A stretch of DNA of 64,000 nt from a virus. Positions 25,008-34,438 of the stretch are shown one piece after another (the stretch's first letter is position 1; each line of letters starts with the position of its first letter). The translations under genes and the position numbers were made by a program. The stretch is taken from the IMG/VR virus record IMGVR_UViG_3300023174_000036, positions 292,313-356,312 of that record. One strand, written 5' to 3'. The notes beneath the pieces were generated by a model, which did not search any database, was not told where the DNA came from, and saw only the letters and a program-made list of their open reading frames with translations.

Positions 25008-28000
25008 TTATGCGCCGCGCACCATTACGCCACTGAAATACGAAATTGTGGATCCAGCTGTGGTAGTTTTATTACTGCCACTAGTCTGTTGGATCCGAAT
25101 ATGAAAACTATCTGTAGTACCATTGGCATAGGCTATGTCAGATACCTGCATTGAATACCAATTTGCACCTTGTTCTGTGCCGCCTTCGTTAGTGCCACGA
25201 GCATATTCGTTGGCGTTTTTGTAAAGCACAATCATAATTTCGCCAGTGCTAGCCGGGCCGTCAATACGAACAGTAGCATTGAATTGATAGTAGCCTTCTA
25301 TTGTAGGTGTAAATGTATTACTGGTAAAACAGTTGTCAGTGTCAAAGTTTTCAGCGCCAAATGTTACTGTTAGCTGACTGCCTGATGAAAGAGTTTGCGC
25401 TGTAGATACATACGCTCTAAATGCTGGGCCGTTGACTGCTTTCTTACCGCTTACTTGATAATCTCCGCTAATACTTAAATTACCAGTATTACTTAAAATT
25501 AATAGAGTTGATGAGTAATCACTATTGACAATCTCTACAGCGCCTGTGCTACTCAATCGGAATGTCTTACTACCGTTAGTAACACCGCTGGTAGTATTAG
25601 TAACTTTTAAGAAGTCAAAGTATCCAGTGCCACCCTGTGTGTCTTTACCTGTGGCTAATATTGCTTGTCCAGTTGTTGACGCTGGCGTATAGGTCACATT
25701 TACAGGCGAAGATGAACTGTTGGTAACAGCTAGGCTTGTTAGTGTTCCAACTGATGTTAAACTACTATTTACTACTGTTGAATTTAATGTTACGCCAGTT
25801 AGTGTACCTGCCGCGGCTGTAACTGTAATAGCCGCAGAGCCATCAAAGTTAACACCGTTGATAGCACGAGCTGTTGCTAGTTTAGTTGCTGTTGCGGCAT
25901 TACCAGTGTAGGCAGTTGTCTGTGTCGTAGTGTCTGGAAATGTGATCTTGGTTGTATCAAATGTCCAACTGACAGTTGAACCTAATTCTGGCAAGCCAGT
26001 AGATAATGAAATACTGGCATTGCCACTTGCGGCACTGATTGCTGTTCTAAAAGGATCGCCTGGAGCAGGTGTTGAGTTAATCCAAAGTACACTGCCATTA
26101 ATACTGCCTGCTATTGTATTAGTGACTGTTAAGTTAGTTAATGTGCCAACACTAGTCAAACTACTTGTAACCACAGCTGGGGCAAGTACGGTTCCTGATA
26201 AAGCATTGGCATCAACAAAGCTGGCGGCCGATGAAATTACGCTGGCAAAACTTCTTAAGTCCCATACGGAAACAATAGTAGCTTTGGGAGTATTACTATA
26301 ACTTGTCTTAGTTTGATAAACAACTTTATACAGTGGACGGAATTCTACAACAGGAAAACCTGTTAAGTTCAAGTCATTCCACTCAATGGCTTCGGCATCA
26401 TTTTGATTAGCGTGTTGCGTTTGACTTATAACTCCCATCACTGGATAGTTTATATTGTTGGTGGCAATGATAAATGTAACACCAAACTTGTTGTTGTCAA
26501 TATCAGGAGTTGACCAAGTGCCTGCTGTGTTTAAGTTATATACTGGACGAACTGATCCTCTCTTTAACGGAAAGGTAGTTGGATTATCTCTTACCCAGCC
26601 AGTTGTTCCAGACAGATAGAATATTGGTATTTGACTTGGGCCCGTTAGATCTTGTTCCCAAGTGTTGGCAGTAGGTGTGTTAGTGCTGACAACATCCACT
26701 TGTAAATCTTCATCAAAGAATGTGCCCGAGGCAATGTCTAGTTGTATGTGCGTGTTAAGACTGCCATTGCCACCAAGTATATAATTACTAGCACCAAAGC
26801 CGTTGGCAATGGCCGCGCCACGTGTGCGGTGTAGGTATTCATGTGTTTGCCAATCTAAAACAATGCCGTGTCGTTCGTCAGCCACCATAGGTGCTTTGCC
26901 AGTGCCTGAGTTCCAATAGACATAAGCGGTAGGGGCTTGGTTAGGCCAATCAAAGTATGTTGTTTGATATTGTAATGCGCCTGCGGCATCAAAGTAAATG
27001 TAGTACAAGCCAGTTGTATTAGGAATAGTCACAGTACGAGTTGTGCTGATAACAAACTTAGCACCTTTGACCCAAACATTATAAGAACCGCTTACTGGAC
27101 TAATTGTAAATGTTCTTGTTGAATCATTAAACGAAATGGTTGACTGACTCTTATCAGCGTGTCCCATTGGTTCTGTTGTAGCAGAGAACACTTCCTGGAT
27201 TGGTCCAATGTCTGGTATAGTTGGTTTGTTCTTGATAAAGTCTAAACTGGCATTGTTAGACTGTGTCCAATCACTTTGTATCTGAGCGGCTGGAATAGTG
27301 GGCTTGTTGGTTAAGTCAGTATATGATCCACTGAATGGTGCGGCTACACTGATAACACCTGCGTTGATAGTTATATTGCTACCAATCTTGACACCACCCA
27401 ATATTGTGTCAGTTGCTGTTGGTAAAGTGTAAGCACTGGGTATTGTTGGCTTGTCTGTTAAGTCATTATAGCTACCCGAGAACAATGTGGGCTTGCCAGT
27501 TAGACTGGCGTATGCTCCATCAAACAACGTTGGCTTGTTAGTTAAGTCAGTATAGCTTCCACTGAACAATGCTGGTTTGTTTAGTATCTGTGCTAGTCCA
27601 GAACTGGCATTCCAATCACTATTAACTTGTGCGGCTGGTATTGTAGGCTTGTTAGTTAAGTCAGTATAGCTTCCACTGAACAATGCTGGTTTGTTTAGTA
27701 TCTGTGCTAGTCCAGAACTGGCATTCCAATCACTATTAACTTGTGCGGCTGGTATTGTAGGCTTGTTAGTTAAGTCAGTATAGCTTCCACTGAACAATGC
27801 TGGTTTATTAGATAGGTCAGTATAGCTTCCACTGAATCCGCTGATAACTTGATTGTTGATGGTAATAGTAGTGCCATCAATTTTCACACCACCCTTGACT
27901 GTGGTGCTGGCTGTGGGTAATGTGTAGTCGCCGCCACCTGTGCCGCCACCGCCAATAATAGTGCCGCCGGGGGTATCGTCTAACTGTATACGGAATGTGT

Positions 28001-28103
28001 TGGTTTCTGAATCGTACCAGATACGATTGAGCTGGCCGATGCGAGTATCGCCATCTGTGCGAGTTTTATAACTGGTGAATAGTTTTTGTATGAATTCCGA
28101 CAT
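25008..28103 (-). CDS. Long tail fibre with tandem repeats and C1q-like tip
   Basis: 1031 residues. N-terminal module (RTDGDTRIGQLNRIWYDSE) common in T4-like fibres; then glycine-rich linker, and fibre repeats of the SGSYTDLTNKPTI type with a 38-residue unit (114-nt DNA repeat). The middle contains beta-structured domains, and the last ~140 residues (FRAYVSTAQTLSSGS; IEGYYQFNATVRIDG; NSFHIRIQ-like end) look like a C1q/TNF-type trimeric head that would bind the receptor. Late-type box 28122-28129. Confidence 0.85.
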   Translation of the reverse strand: MSEFIQKLFTSYKTRTDGDTRIGQLNRIWYDSETNTFRIQLDDTPGGTIIGGGGTGGGDYTLPTASTTVKGGVKIDGTTITINNQVISGFSGSYTDLSNKPALFSGSYTDLTNKPTIPAAQVNSDWNASSGLAQILNKPALFSGSYTDLTNKPTIPAAQVNSDWNASSGLAQILNKPALFSGSYTDLTNKPTLFDGAYASLTGKPTLFSGSYNDLTDKPTIPSAYTLPTATDTILGGVKIGSNITINAGVISVAAPFSGSYTDLTNKPTIPAAQIQSDWTQSNNASLDFIKNKPTIPDIGPIQEVFSATTEPMGHADKSQSTISFNDSTRTFTISPVSGSYNVWVKGAKFVISTTRTVTIPNTTGLYYIYFDAAGALQYQTTYFDWPNQAPTAYVYWNSGTGKAPMVADERHGIVLDWQTHEYLHRTRGAAIANGFGASNYILGGNGSLNTHIQLDIASGTFFDEDLQVDVVSTNTPTANTWEQDLTGPSQIPIFYLSGTTGWVRDNPTTFPLKRGSVRPVYNLNTAGTWSTPDIDNNKFGVTFIIATNNINYPVMGVISQTQHANQNDAEAIEWNDLNLTGFPVVEFRPLYKVVYQTKTSYSNTPKATIVSVWDLRSFASVISSAASFVDANALSGTVLAPAVVTSSLTSVGTLTNLTVTNTIAGSINGSVLWINSTPAPGDPFRTAISAASGNASISLSTGLPELGSTVSWTFDTTKITFPDTTTQTTAYTGNAATATKLATARAINGVNFDGSAAITVTAAAGTLTGVTLNSTVVNSSLTSVGTLTSLAVTNSSSSPVNVTYTPASTTGQAILATGKDTQGGTGYFDFLKVTNTTSGVTNGSKTFRLSSTGAVEIVNSDYSSTLLILSNTGNLSISGDYQVSGKKAVNGPAFRAYVSTAQTLSSGSQLTVTFGAENFDTDNCFTSNTFTPTIEGYYQFNATVRIDGPASTGEIMIVLYKNANEYARGTNEGGTEQGANWYSMQVSDIAYANGTTDSFHIRIQQTSGSNKTTTAGSTISYFSGVMVRGA
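27541..27800. repeat. 114-nt tandem repeat in the fibre gene
   Basis: Two nearly identical 114-nt units start at 27541 and 27655, and a partial third at 27769. Each encodes 38 residues of fibre shaft. Near-identity at the DNA level suggests recent duplication, and units could be gained or lost by recombination. Confidence 0.9.
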
Positions 28104-28124
28104 GAAATACCCTAGTTAGAGTAT

Positions 28125-28406
28125 TTATCGGCTAATAAGTTGTTTGATTGCTTGGAGTAAGCTGTCGTCGGCAGATTTAGTTTCACTGCCAATATTATCG
28201 TCCTGCGTCATTTTGTCAATAACAGGGCTTTCTTTACCTAATTCGGCTTTGTGTAACTCTAAATGCTGTTGTAACGGAGGAACCATTACAGGATTTGATT
28301 GAAACTCTGGCTCGTTTTGTTCTTGGCCTGTTGAAATTTCAGGCTCGCCATCACCATTAATCTTAATGTTGATTGGAATATTAATAGTGAATTCTTTTGC
28401 TCTCAT
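28125..28406 (-). CDS. Small tagged protein, possible internal head protein
   Basis: 93 residues, acidic and Gln-rich, without a recognised domain. It begins MRAKEFTINIPINIK, sharing the MRAKEF tag of several late enzymes here but without an obvious nearby (L/I)xE site. AATAAATA box at 28412-28419, 5 nt before ATG, predicts a leaderless message. Confidence 0.65.
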   Translation of the reverse strand: MRAKEFTINIPINIKINGDGEPEISTGQEQNEPEFQSNPVMVPPLQQHLELHKAELGKESPVIDKMTQDDNIGSETKSADDSLLQAIKQLISR

Positions 28407-28411
28407 GCTAG

Positions 28412-28419
28412 TATTTATT
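28412..28419 (-). promoter_or_regulatory. Late-type box AATAAATA
   Basis: 5 nt before the tagged 93-residue gene. Confidence 0.5.
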
Positions 28420-28439
28420 AGAATCCGTTAGTGGCCATA

Positions 28440-29360
28440 TTATACGCCCCACTTACTGCTGAGGTAGTCTTCTAGAGCTATGATCTCATCATCTGTTAAG
28501 GCACGGTTGTAGGCTATCTGTTCAGCAAGGTCGCCGTCGGTTGCACTCATAGTTTCAACATAGGTCGCTGTAGTTGTAAGAGTTCCGCTTGGTGGTGTTC
28601 CACCGTTGGTTACTGTTATGTTTGTCTTAGCCCATCTAAATGTACATCTACTGGCCACAGCCGCTGTGCTGTCATAGCGCATTGTGATAATCTTCCAAGT
28701 GCCATCAGGGTCTATGTTATTAGCTACTGAGGCTGAACCTACAGGGGTATAGAATTGGTAAGCTGAATTAGATAGGTATCTAACTCCAGTTAAACTGCTT
28801 TGTGCAGAGTTGGTTATCATAAACAGGGCAGGATTAAATCCCACTGTGCTAACTGTTTTGGCCAACATAACCACAGTCCATCCGGTGATATTGTCAAAGG
28901 CCTCAGTGGTAAATCTAATATTATCGTATGAGCCAGCTGTGGCAAATCTAATCACAGGATAACCGTTGAGTGTATCGCCCACACCGTTCTGTACAGTTGG
29001 CTCTCGTCCGGCACTACTTCCCGCACCATTTGTGCCGGTCGCTCTGTTAGTTAAGGCTGTAACAGTAGTTCCGTCTGAGAATGTTCCACCGTTGATAGTT
29101 GATGCTAGAGCTGTGTCGTACCATATAGACAATCCTGAGAATAAGTTTGGAGTTTCTGATGATGCCCAAGGACGTCCAACAACTAACCCGCCACTATTAA
29201 TATTATCTACAACATCATTACCTGAATACTTAGTGGGCAGTTCTGATATATCGTAAACTGATCTACGCCCAGTTGCGGCGCGGTCAGTAGCGGCCAAGTC
29301 TAGTTTAGCTTTTTGACGCAACTCTTTAGTTGCTAGTTCTGATATTCCGTTTGCGGCCAT
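28440..29360 (-). CDS. Lectin-like (LamG-type) adhesin
   Basis: 306 residues. N-terminal ~80 residues (ANGISELATKELRQKAKL; LPTKYSGNDVVDNIN; GGLVVGRPW) are shared with the neighbouring 29362-30363 product and form an attachment module. The rest is a concanavalin/LamG-like beta-sandwich (LSIWYDTALASTI; GYPVIRFATAGSYDN; AEQIAYNRALTDDE). Probable fibre tip or decoration protein binding host sugars. Confidence 0.75.
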   Translation of the reverse strand: MAANGISELATKELRQKAKLDLAATDRAATGRRSVYDISELPTKYSGNDVVDNINSGGLVVGRPWASSETPNLFSGLSIWYDTALASTINGGTFSDGTTVTALTNRATGTNGAGSSAGREPTVQNGVGDTLNGYPVIRFATAGSYDNIRFTTEAFDNITGWTVVMLAKTVSTVGFNPALFMITNSAQSSLTGVRYLSNSAYQFYTPVGSASVANNIDPDGTWKIITMRYDSTAAVASRCTFRWAKTNITVTNGGTPPSGTLTTTATYVETMSATDGDLAEQIAYNRALTDDEIIALEDYLSSKWGV

Positions 29361-29361
29361 A

Positions 29362-30363
29362 TTATAATCCGTAGTAGCTCTTGGTTGTATTATAGTTGCT
29401 CAACATTTCTGCATCTGTTAGTGCGCCGTTGTAGATCTGTATAGCACCAATACCACCTTGCATGTTTGGATCTGGAGGATTGCCCCAGTTTGACTTGCCA
29501 ATATAGCATAAGGTTCGTGTGATGTTTACTGGCTTGCCGGTTACACCTGATCCGTACGGTTGTCCATCTATGTAGATTTTAGCAAGCCCTTGACTGAGGT
29601 TGCCTACAGTGTTGAGTGTAAATGTGGCACAGATCTGATGCCAGACGTTTAATAATACTGTACTGGAGCCTGGGTAAGTTGATTGAAACTGTGATCCTTC
29701 AATATAGATGCCGGGCTTGCCTGTACCTCCATACGTGTTGGATAACAAGATGTTGTTAGAGCCAGCGCCATTACCAAAGTCTATGATTCGGTTCCAGTTT
29801 AATACTGCGCTGACATAAACCCAACTCTGTATGGTAAATGAGTTACCATCAAAATAAACGTTAGGCACACATTGAGCGTAATTAGCATCACCGCCTGGGA
29901 ACACAGCACAACTTTGTCCGCCTACTGTTCCATAGGCCACTGAGCCATAGATGGTAGCATCATTGTGATTGCTGGTTAGATCGTACCAAGTACCTGGACT
30001 GGCAGTTCTTGCTAGACTGTTGGTATTTCGACTGTCCAAGTTCAAGATTAAGGTAGCACCACTGGAACTGGTTTCAATAACTGTAATAGCAGTATCTGGA
30101 TTAGTTGTTGACCAAGGACGGCCTTTAACTAGCCCACCTGTGTTGACATTGTTAGTTATGGCATTGACGTTATATTTTGTTGGTAATAATGTTGTATCTA
30201 ACGTATTAGCGGCTCTGTAATAGTTCTTTGTTGCATCTGTACTGCCACTAATTGTGCCATCACGGGCCACAACTTTGCCCTGTCTTTTGGCAGTGGCTTT
30301 GGCCAATTTGGCTTCTTGCTTTAATTGTTTATTTGCTAGCGTTGATATCCCGTTTGCGGCCAT
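29362..30363 (-). CDS. Lectin-like (LamG-type) adhesin, paralogue
   Basis: 333 residues. Same N-terminal module as its neighbour (MAANGISTLANKQLKQEAKL; GGLVKGRPW), followed by a different LamG-like domain: LNLDSRNTNSLART, FTIQSWVYVSAVLNW, GGIGAIQIYNGALTDAE. The pair looks like duplicated mounts with swapped receptor-binding heads. SD GAGGAT and GCTAAATA box (30383-30390). Confidence 0.78.
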   Translation of the reverse strand: MAANGISTLANKQLKQEAKLAKATAKRQGKVVARDGTISGSTDATKNYYRAANTLDTTLLPTKYNVNAITNNVNTGGLVKGRPWSTTNPDTAITVIETSSSGATLILNLDSRNTNSLARTASPGTWYDLTSNHNDATIYGSVAYGTVGGQSCAVFPGGDANYAQCVPNVYFDGNSFTIQSWVYVSAVLNWNRIIDFGNGAGSNNILLSNTYGGTGKPGIYIEGSQFQSTYPGSSTVLLNVWHQICATFTLNTVGNLSQGLAKIYIDGQPYGSGVTGKPVNITRTLCYIGKSNWGNPPDPNMQGGIGAIQIYNGALTDAEMLSNYNTTKSYYGL

Positions 30364-30415
30364 TATTATAATCCTCTAGCAATATTTAGCGTTTATTATG
30401 CTGGATAAATATTGT

Positions 30416-30634
30416 ATGAATCGTATTATAAACATTGCAATAAGCCTAGCACCCATGCCCTTGTTTGTGGCAGGAGCGGTGTATTCTTATCTAAATCCCA
30501 GTATGTGTGGAGCTGCCAATGAAATGCTACTGATGTGGATTGTAATGGCGGCAGCGCATGTTTCGCCTTGGATCATGTATTTGGAACAGCGACGTTATCG
30601 CAAAATCCAACACTTGCCCCATAAACAGCAGTGA
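30416..30634 (+). CDS. Small two-span membrane protein
   Basis: 72 residues from ATG 30416 (an in-frame ATG at 30398 lies in the promoter). Two hydrophobic spans (INIAISLAPMPLFVAGAVYSY; MLLMWIVMAAAHVSPWIMYL) and a basic tail. GATAAATA at 30404-30411 ends 4 nt before ATG, so the message is probably leaderless. Lone plus-strand gene between minus-strand fibres; it converges with 30595-30816. Confidence 0.65.
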   Translation: MNRIINIAISLAPMPLFVAGAVYSYLNPSMCGAANEMLLMWIVMAAAHVSPWIMYLEQRRYRKIQHLPHKQQ

Positions 30635-30816
30635 TAGTGACCCGCCAACACTGCTTGAGCTTCCCAGTACAAATTATCTAACAGATCAAAGCGGCCAGTC
30701 ATCCACACAATTTCATCCACTTGCACAGTGCCTCGGACTCCTTGGATATACACACGCCAATAATTGCCTTGAGGGTCTTGTCGCCACTTGTAAGGCTCAA
30801 CAGTTTCCCATTCCAT
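30595..30816 (-). CDS. Small hypothetical protein after the fibre gene
   Basis: 73 residues, aromatic-rich (EWETVEPYKWRQDPQGNYWR; VDEIVWMTGRFDLLDNLYW). It begins 6 nt after the upstream fibre stop and overlaps the convergent membrane-protein gene by 40 nt. Protein-like composition, but no ribosome-binding site is visible. Confidence 0.5.
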   Translation of the reverse strand: MEWETVEPYKWRQDPQGNYWRVYIQGVRGTVQVDEIVWMTGRFDLLDNLYWEAQAVLAGHYHCCLWGKCWILR

Positions 30817-30822
30817 ATGACG

Positions 30823-32598
30823 TTATGGTAGGCTTGAGATCTGTTTGACGGTGATAACACCTATCATGCCACCATGTAATTGGCAGAGATATCCGTAAGC
30901 ACCTGAGATGTTCTGTGGTATCTGCCAGTACAATGTTCCTGAAGTTTTGCCTTGAGCATTAGTTCCAGTACTCACAGTGCCGTCAGTGGCCACGTGAATC
31001 AAGCCAGTGTCATAATTGGCTCCGCTGAATCTAATCAAGAACGGATGACCACTCACGTTGAGATTGAACGCAATGGTAGTTCCGCTGATAGCATACAAGG
31101 TAGGATTATTACCCGAGTACTGATTGTTGAACAAGTATGCAGTGGAACCACTGTTGGTCACATCCAAACGTGTGATAGCTGGAATTACGCTGGAGGCCGC
31201 TACAGGAGTGAAACCCAATGCAGTGGTAACGGCACTGGAGTTGATGCCAGTTATGTATCCAGCACCATTTGTCAATTGATTGTTATTGGTGGGTATTGCT
31301 GATGTGAGCGCATAACCTGTCAGTGCTGAACTTGTTATGTAACTGTTTGGGTTGGCATTGCTGTAAGGAGTGAAACCCAATGCAGTGGTAACAGCACTGG
31401 AGTTGATGCCAGTTATGTATCCAGCACCATTTGTCAATTGATTGTTATTGGTGGGTATTGCTGATGTGAGCGCATAGCCCGTTAATGCTGAACTTGTTAT
31501 GTAACTGTTTGGGTTGGCATTGCTGTAAGGTGTGAATCCCAATGCAGTGGTAACCTGAGTGCTGGTCAAAGTATTTGCACTGATGCTGGTCACTGTGGCT
31601 GCATTGCCTGACACACTGCCAGTAATGGTATTGGTCACTGTGAGATTAGTCAATGTACCCACACTGGTCAAACTGCTGGACACCACATTCGCGGCCAGTA
31701 CTGTACCAGTCAGTGTGCCGGCCGCGGCAATTCCTCCGGCAGCAATTTGTTGCCAAACTGTGCCACTGTACAACACAAAATCACCTGCAGAAAATGTTAT
31801 ATTACCAGCTCCAAAATTCACTGTGCCGCCCACGCTCACAGCATATTGAAATCCAGCTGTGCCTGTACCGTTGACCAAAGTAGGAGAGTTAGTGCTGGCA
31901 TTCCACGTGCCTTTGTACACAACAGCGCCAGCACCTGTGGCTGCAATTACGCCTGAACCATTTATTGTGATAGTTGACCCATCCACTTTTACACCGCCCA
32001 ACACACTGGTAGTAGCAGTAGGTAATGTGTAAGTGGTGTAGTTTGCCACCAATTGATTACTGCCATTCAATGTTATAGTACTACCATCTATTTTGACACC
32101 ACCCAGCACTGACGTACTTGCAGTGGGTAATGTGTAAGTGGTGTAGTTTGCCACCAATTGATTACTGCCATTCAATGTTATAGTACTACCATCTATTTTG
32201 ACACCACCCAGCACTGATGTACTTGCAGTGGGCAATGAATAGTTAATATAGTTTGCCACCAATTGATTATTGCCATTCAATGTTATAGTGCTACCATCTA
32301 TTTTGACACCACCCAGCACTGATGTGCTAGCAGTGGGCAAGGTATAATTTGAACCGCCGCCTGAAGATACTAACTGCCCGCTACCGTTGATTGTAATGGT
32401 ACTGCCATCAATCTTAACTCCGCCCAACACTGAAGTTGAAGCCGCTGGCAGTGTGTATGATGTAATTTTATTGTTTACATACGTGGCCAATGCGCTTGCA
32501 GACACAGTCTTGTTGGCTCCACTATCTAAAACTGGAATTCTTGTTGCATCTACTGGATTAGCCAGTACAGGTAGTTGTGATATCTTTATATTTGCCAT
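30823..32598 (-). CDS. Repeat-rich tail fibre with cupredoxin-like C-terminal domain
   Basis: 591 residues from ATG 32598 (SD GGGGAC). N-terminal KISQLPVLANPVDATRIPVL is a fibre mount. 35-residue repeats (LPTASTSVLGGVKIDGSTI) and 54-residue repeats (SSAVTTALGFTPYSNANP) form the shaft. The last ~110 residues contain NVSGHPFLIRF and YLCQLHGGMIGVI; the H plus C-x2-H-x2-M spacing is that of a type 1 copper site (amicyanin-like). Copper binding is inference. Late-type box at 32617-32624. Confidence 0.85.
   Translation of the reverse strand: MANIKISQLPVLANPVDATRIPVLDSGANKTVSASALATYVNNKITSYTLPAASTSVLGGVKIDGSTITINGSGQLVSSGGGSNYTLPTASTSVLGGVKIDGSTITLNGNNQLVANYINYSLPTASTSVLGGVKIDGSTITLNGSNQLVANYTTYTLPTASTSVLGGVKIDGSTITLNGSNQLVANYTTYTLPTATTSVLGGVKVDGSTITINGSGVIAATGAGAVVYKGTWNASTNSPTLVNGTGTAGFQYAVSVGGTVNFGAGNITFSAGDFVLYSGTVWQQIAAGGIAAAGTLTGTVLAANVVSSSLTSVGTLTNLTVTNTITGSVSGNAATVTSISANTLTSTQVTTALGFTPYSNANPNSYITSSALTGYALTSAIPTNNNQLTNGAGYITGINSSAVTTALGFTPYSNANPNSYITSSALTGYALTSAIPTNNNQLTNGAGYITGINSSAVTTALGFTPVAASSVIPAITRLDVTNSGSTAYLFNNQYSGNNPTLYAISGTTIAFNLNVSGHPFLIRFSGANYDTGLIHVATDGTVSTGTNAQGKTSGTLYWQIPQNISGAYGYLCQLHGGMIGVITVKQISSLP
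31205..31528. repeat. 162-nt tandem repeat in fibre gene
   Basis: Two 162-nt units start at 31205 and 31367, with a partial third at 31529. Each encodes 54 residues of shaft (ALGFTPYSNANPNSYITSS). Copies are almost identical at the DNA level. Confidence 0.9.
32041..32355. repeat. 105-nt tandem repeat in fibre gene
   Basis: Units at 32041, 32146 and 32251 (35 residues each, GGVKIDGSTITLNGSNQLV type), with more diverged copies on both sides. The gradient from identical centre to diverged edges fits unequal crossing-over. Confidence 0.88.
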
Positions 32599-32616
32599 TA
32601 TATTGTCCCCTACCAA

Positions 32617-32631
32617 TATTTAGCTTAAATA
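32617..32631. promoter_or_regulatory. Back-to-back late-type boxes between fibre and ALAS genes
   Basis: GCTAAATA on the minus strand (32617-32624) for the fibre, and TTAAATA on the plus strand (32625-32631) for ALAS. Confidence 0.5.
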
Positions 32632-32638
32632 GCTTACT

Positions 32639-33838
32639 ATGATTAATCACAAACCCTTTGAAGATCTAATACAAAACCTAAAAGATTCAGGAAAATATCG
32701 TGTTTTTAACGATATCGTACGTGAAAACGGCAAGTTTCCTAATGCCATTTGGTACGGACCATACAACATCAAAAACATAGTGAACTGGTGCTCAAACGAT
32801 TATTTGGGTATGGGCCAGCACAAAGTGGTGCTGGATGCCATGCACACAGCACTGGACCATACTGGTTCGGGTTCTGGCGGTACTCGCAACATTGGCGGTA
32901 CCAGTCACTATCACGTGGCTCTGGAGCATGAGTTGGCAACGCTACACAAGAAAGAAAAGGCAGTGTTGTTTAGTTCAGCTTATGTGGCCAACGAATGGAC
33001 GCTGATTGCACTGGCTAAGATTATCCCCAACATTGAATACATCAGCGATGCCAATAATCACAACAGTATTATCATAGGTATTAGTCATAGTAAGGCAAAG
33101 AAAGTTGTGTTCAAACACAACGACTTAGAAGATCTAGAACAGAAACTCAAGATTAGTTTTGCACAAGGCAATACACCTTGCGTGGTATTTGAATCAGTTT
33201 ACAGCATGGATGGCGATGTGGGACACATCAAAGAAATATGTAGATTAGCTGAAAAGTACAAAGCTATAACATACATTGATGAAGTTCATGCTGTGGGCTT
33301 GTATGGTGCAACCGGTGGTGGCAAAGTAGAAGAGCTTGGACTTGAAAACAAAATTGACATAGTCAATGGTACCTTGGGAAAGGCCTACGGAGTTCAAGGC
33401 GGTTACATTGCCTGTGACCGGATTGTGGCTGATGCTATTCGCAGTGTGGCCGCCGGCTTTATCTTTACAACGTCAATGAGTCCAGTAACATGTGCTGGTG
33501 CAATGGGCGCAATCAAATATTTAAAAGCACATCCTGAGATCCGCGAGCGTCATCAAGAACGTGCCGCCACATTAAAACGCAGATTAAAAGAAGCATGTAT
33601 TCCTGTCATGGAGTCAAGTACTAGTCATATTGTGCCAGTATTTGTTGGCGATGCTAAACGTGCTAAAGCCATGAGCGATGCACTGTTAAATGACTATAAC
33701 ATTTATGTACAGGCTATCAACTATCCCACAGTTGATGTGGGAACGGAGCGGTTGCGATTTGCACCTACTCCGTTTCATGATGATGGAATGATTGAAGACT
33801 TAGTTGAAGCATTAACTAAGTTATTTAATACAAACTGA
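32639..33838 (+). CDS. hemA: 5-aminolevulinate synthase (ALAS)
   Basis: PLP enzyme condensing glycine and succinyl-CoA, the first step of haem synthesis by the C4 route. 399 residues, full length. [17 protein letters not shown] (77-91), [10 protein letters not shown] (111-120), YIDEVHAVG with D214 and H217, and PLP lysine K248 in [27 protein letters not shown] near the C-terminus is characteristic of ALAS rather than the related KBL or BioF. TTAAATA at 32625-32631 lies 7 nt before ATG, with no ribosome-binding site, so a leaderless late message is likely. A stand-alone gene in opposite orientation to its neighbours, suggesting insertion. Confidence 0.9.
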   Translation: MINHKPFEDLIQNLKDSGKYRVFNDIVRENGKFPNAIWYGPYNIKNIVNWCSNDYLGMGQHKVVLDAMHTALDHTGSGSGGTRNIGGTSHYHVALEHELATLHKKEKAVLFSSAYVANEWTLIALAKIIPNIEYISDANNHNSIIIGISHSKAKKVVFKHNDLEDLEQKLKISFAQGNTPCVVFESVYSMDGDVGHIKEICRLAEKYKAITYIDEVHAVGLYGATGGGKVEELGLENKIDIVNGTLGKAYGVQGGYIACDRIVADAIRSVAAGFIFTTSMSPVTCAGAMGAIKYLKAHPEIRERHQERAATLKRRLKEACIPVMESSTSHIVPVFVGDAKRAKAMSDALLNDYNIYVQAINYPTVDVGTERLRFAPTPFHDDGMIEDLVEALTKLFNTN

Positions 33839-34055
33839 TCAGTTGTGTAACACCAAACACTAGAGCCGCGGTAGCTTGTTGATCTGCGGCGCCTTCTTCT
33901 AATTTCTCTGTACTGATCAAATCTTGTAAGATTTCTTTGGCTTCGCTTGGACTCAGTTGTCCAGCACCCACAGCTTCATGTACTTGTAATGCATATTGGG
34001 CACGTTCTGCGGCCCACGGATGACCACTATTCATTAGTTCTGCTAGTACGCTCAT
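33825..34055 (-). CDS. Conserved small phage protein
   Basis: 76 residues, helical ([60 protein letters not shown]). Part of T4-like phage gene sets by my recollection; function unknown. It overlaps the convergent ALAS gene by 14 nt and the upstream lipoprotein by 1 nt. Confidence 0.65.
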   Translation of the reverse strand: MSVLAELMNSGHPWAAERAQYALQVHEAVGAGQLSPSEAKEILQDLISTEKLEEGAADQQATAALVFGVTQLISLY

Positions 34056-34438
34056 TAGAATCTCCCTTGTACTGAACCTGTTAAGATTTCAGTTTGTTGT
34101 TTAATAATTTTTACTTTGAGGTCGCAATACAATGGACTTACTGGACCAGTTTTCAAACGATCTTGATACTCTTTAACTGTTGTTGTCAATGTACTTGTTA
34201 ACTTGCTAATATCTCTTGTTGGTTTAGTCTTGGCGTAAATGTCAAACCACTCTACATTTAACGACAATGCATTTAACTGTGCGGCTTGGTCGCCTTTACA
34301 ATCAAAGTGATTAACTTGTACTTGTATGTCTGTAATTACTTTTGCTTGGTTAACGTCCCAACGACTTGGAATCTTTTCCATTATGCCGGCACAGCCTGTT
34401 AAACTTAAAAATGCTATAATTGTTATTAGTTTTTTCAT
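34055..34438 (-). CDS. Putative lipoprotein
   Basis: 127 residues with a lipoprotein signal (MKKLITIIAFLSLTGC, lipidation at C16). Two further cysteines in the mature part could form a disulfide. Helical mature region. It could be an outer-membrane spanin-like or superinfection-exclusion protein; neither is provable from sequence. It overlaps the next gene by 4 nt. Confidence 0.7.
   Translation of the reverse strand: MKKLITIIAFLSLTGCAGIMEKIPSRWDVNQAKVITDIQVQVNHFDCKGDQAAQLNALSLNVEWFDIYAKTKPTRDISKLTSTLTTTVKEYQDRLKTGPVSPLYCDLKVKIIKQQTEILTGSVQGRF

Noticed and set aside
27541-32355. CRISPR-like array
   Set aside because: The repeats are in frame inside fibre genes, directly adjoining, and encode regular shaft peptides; no spacers.
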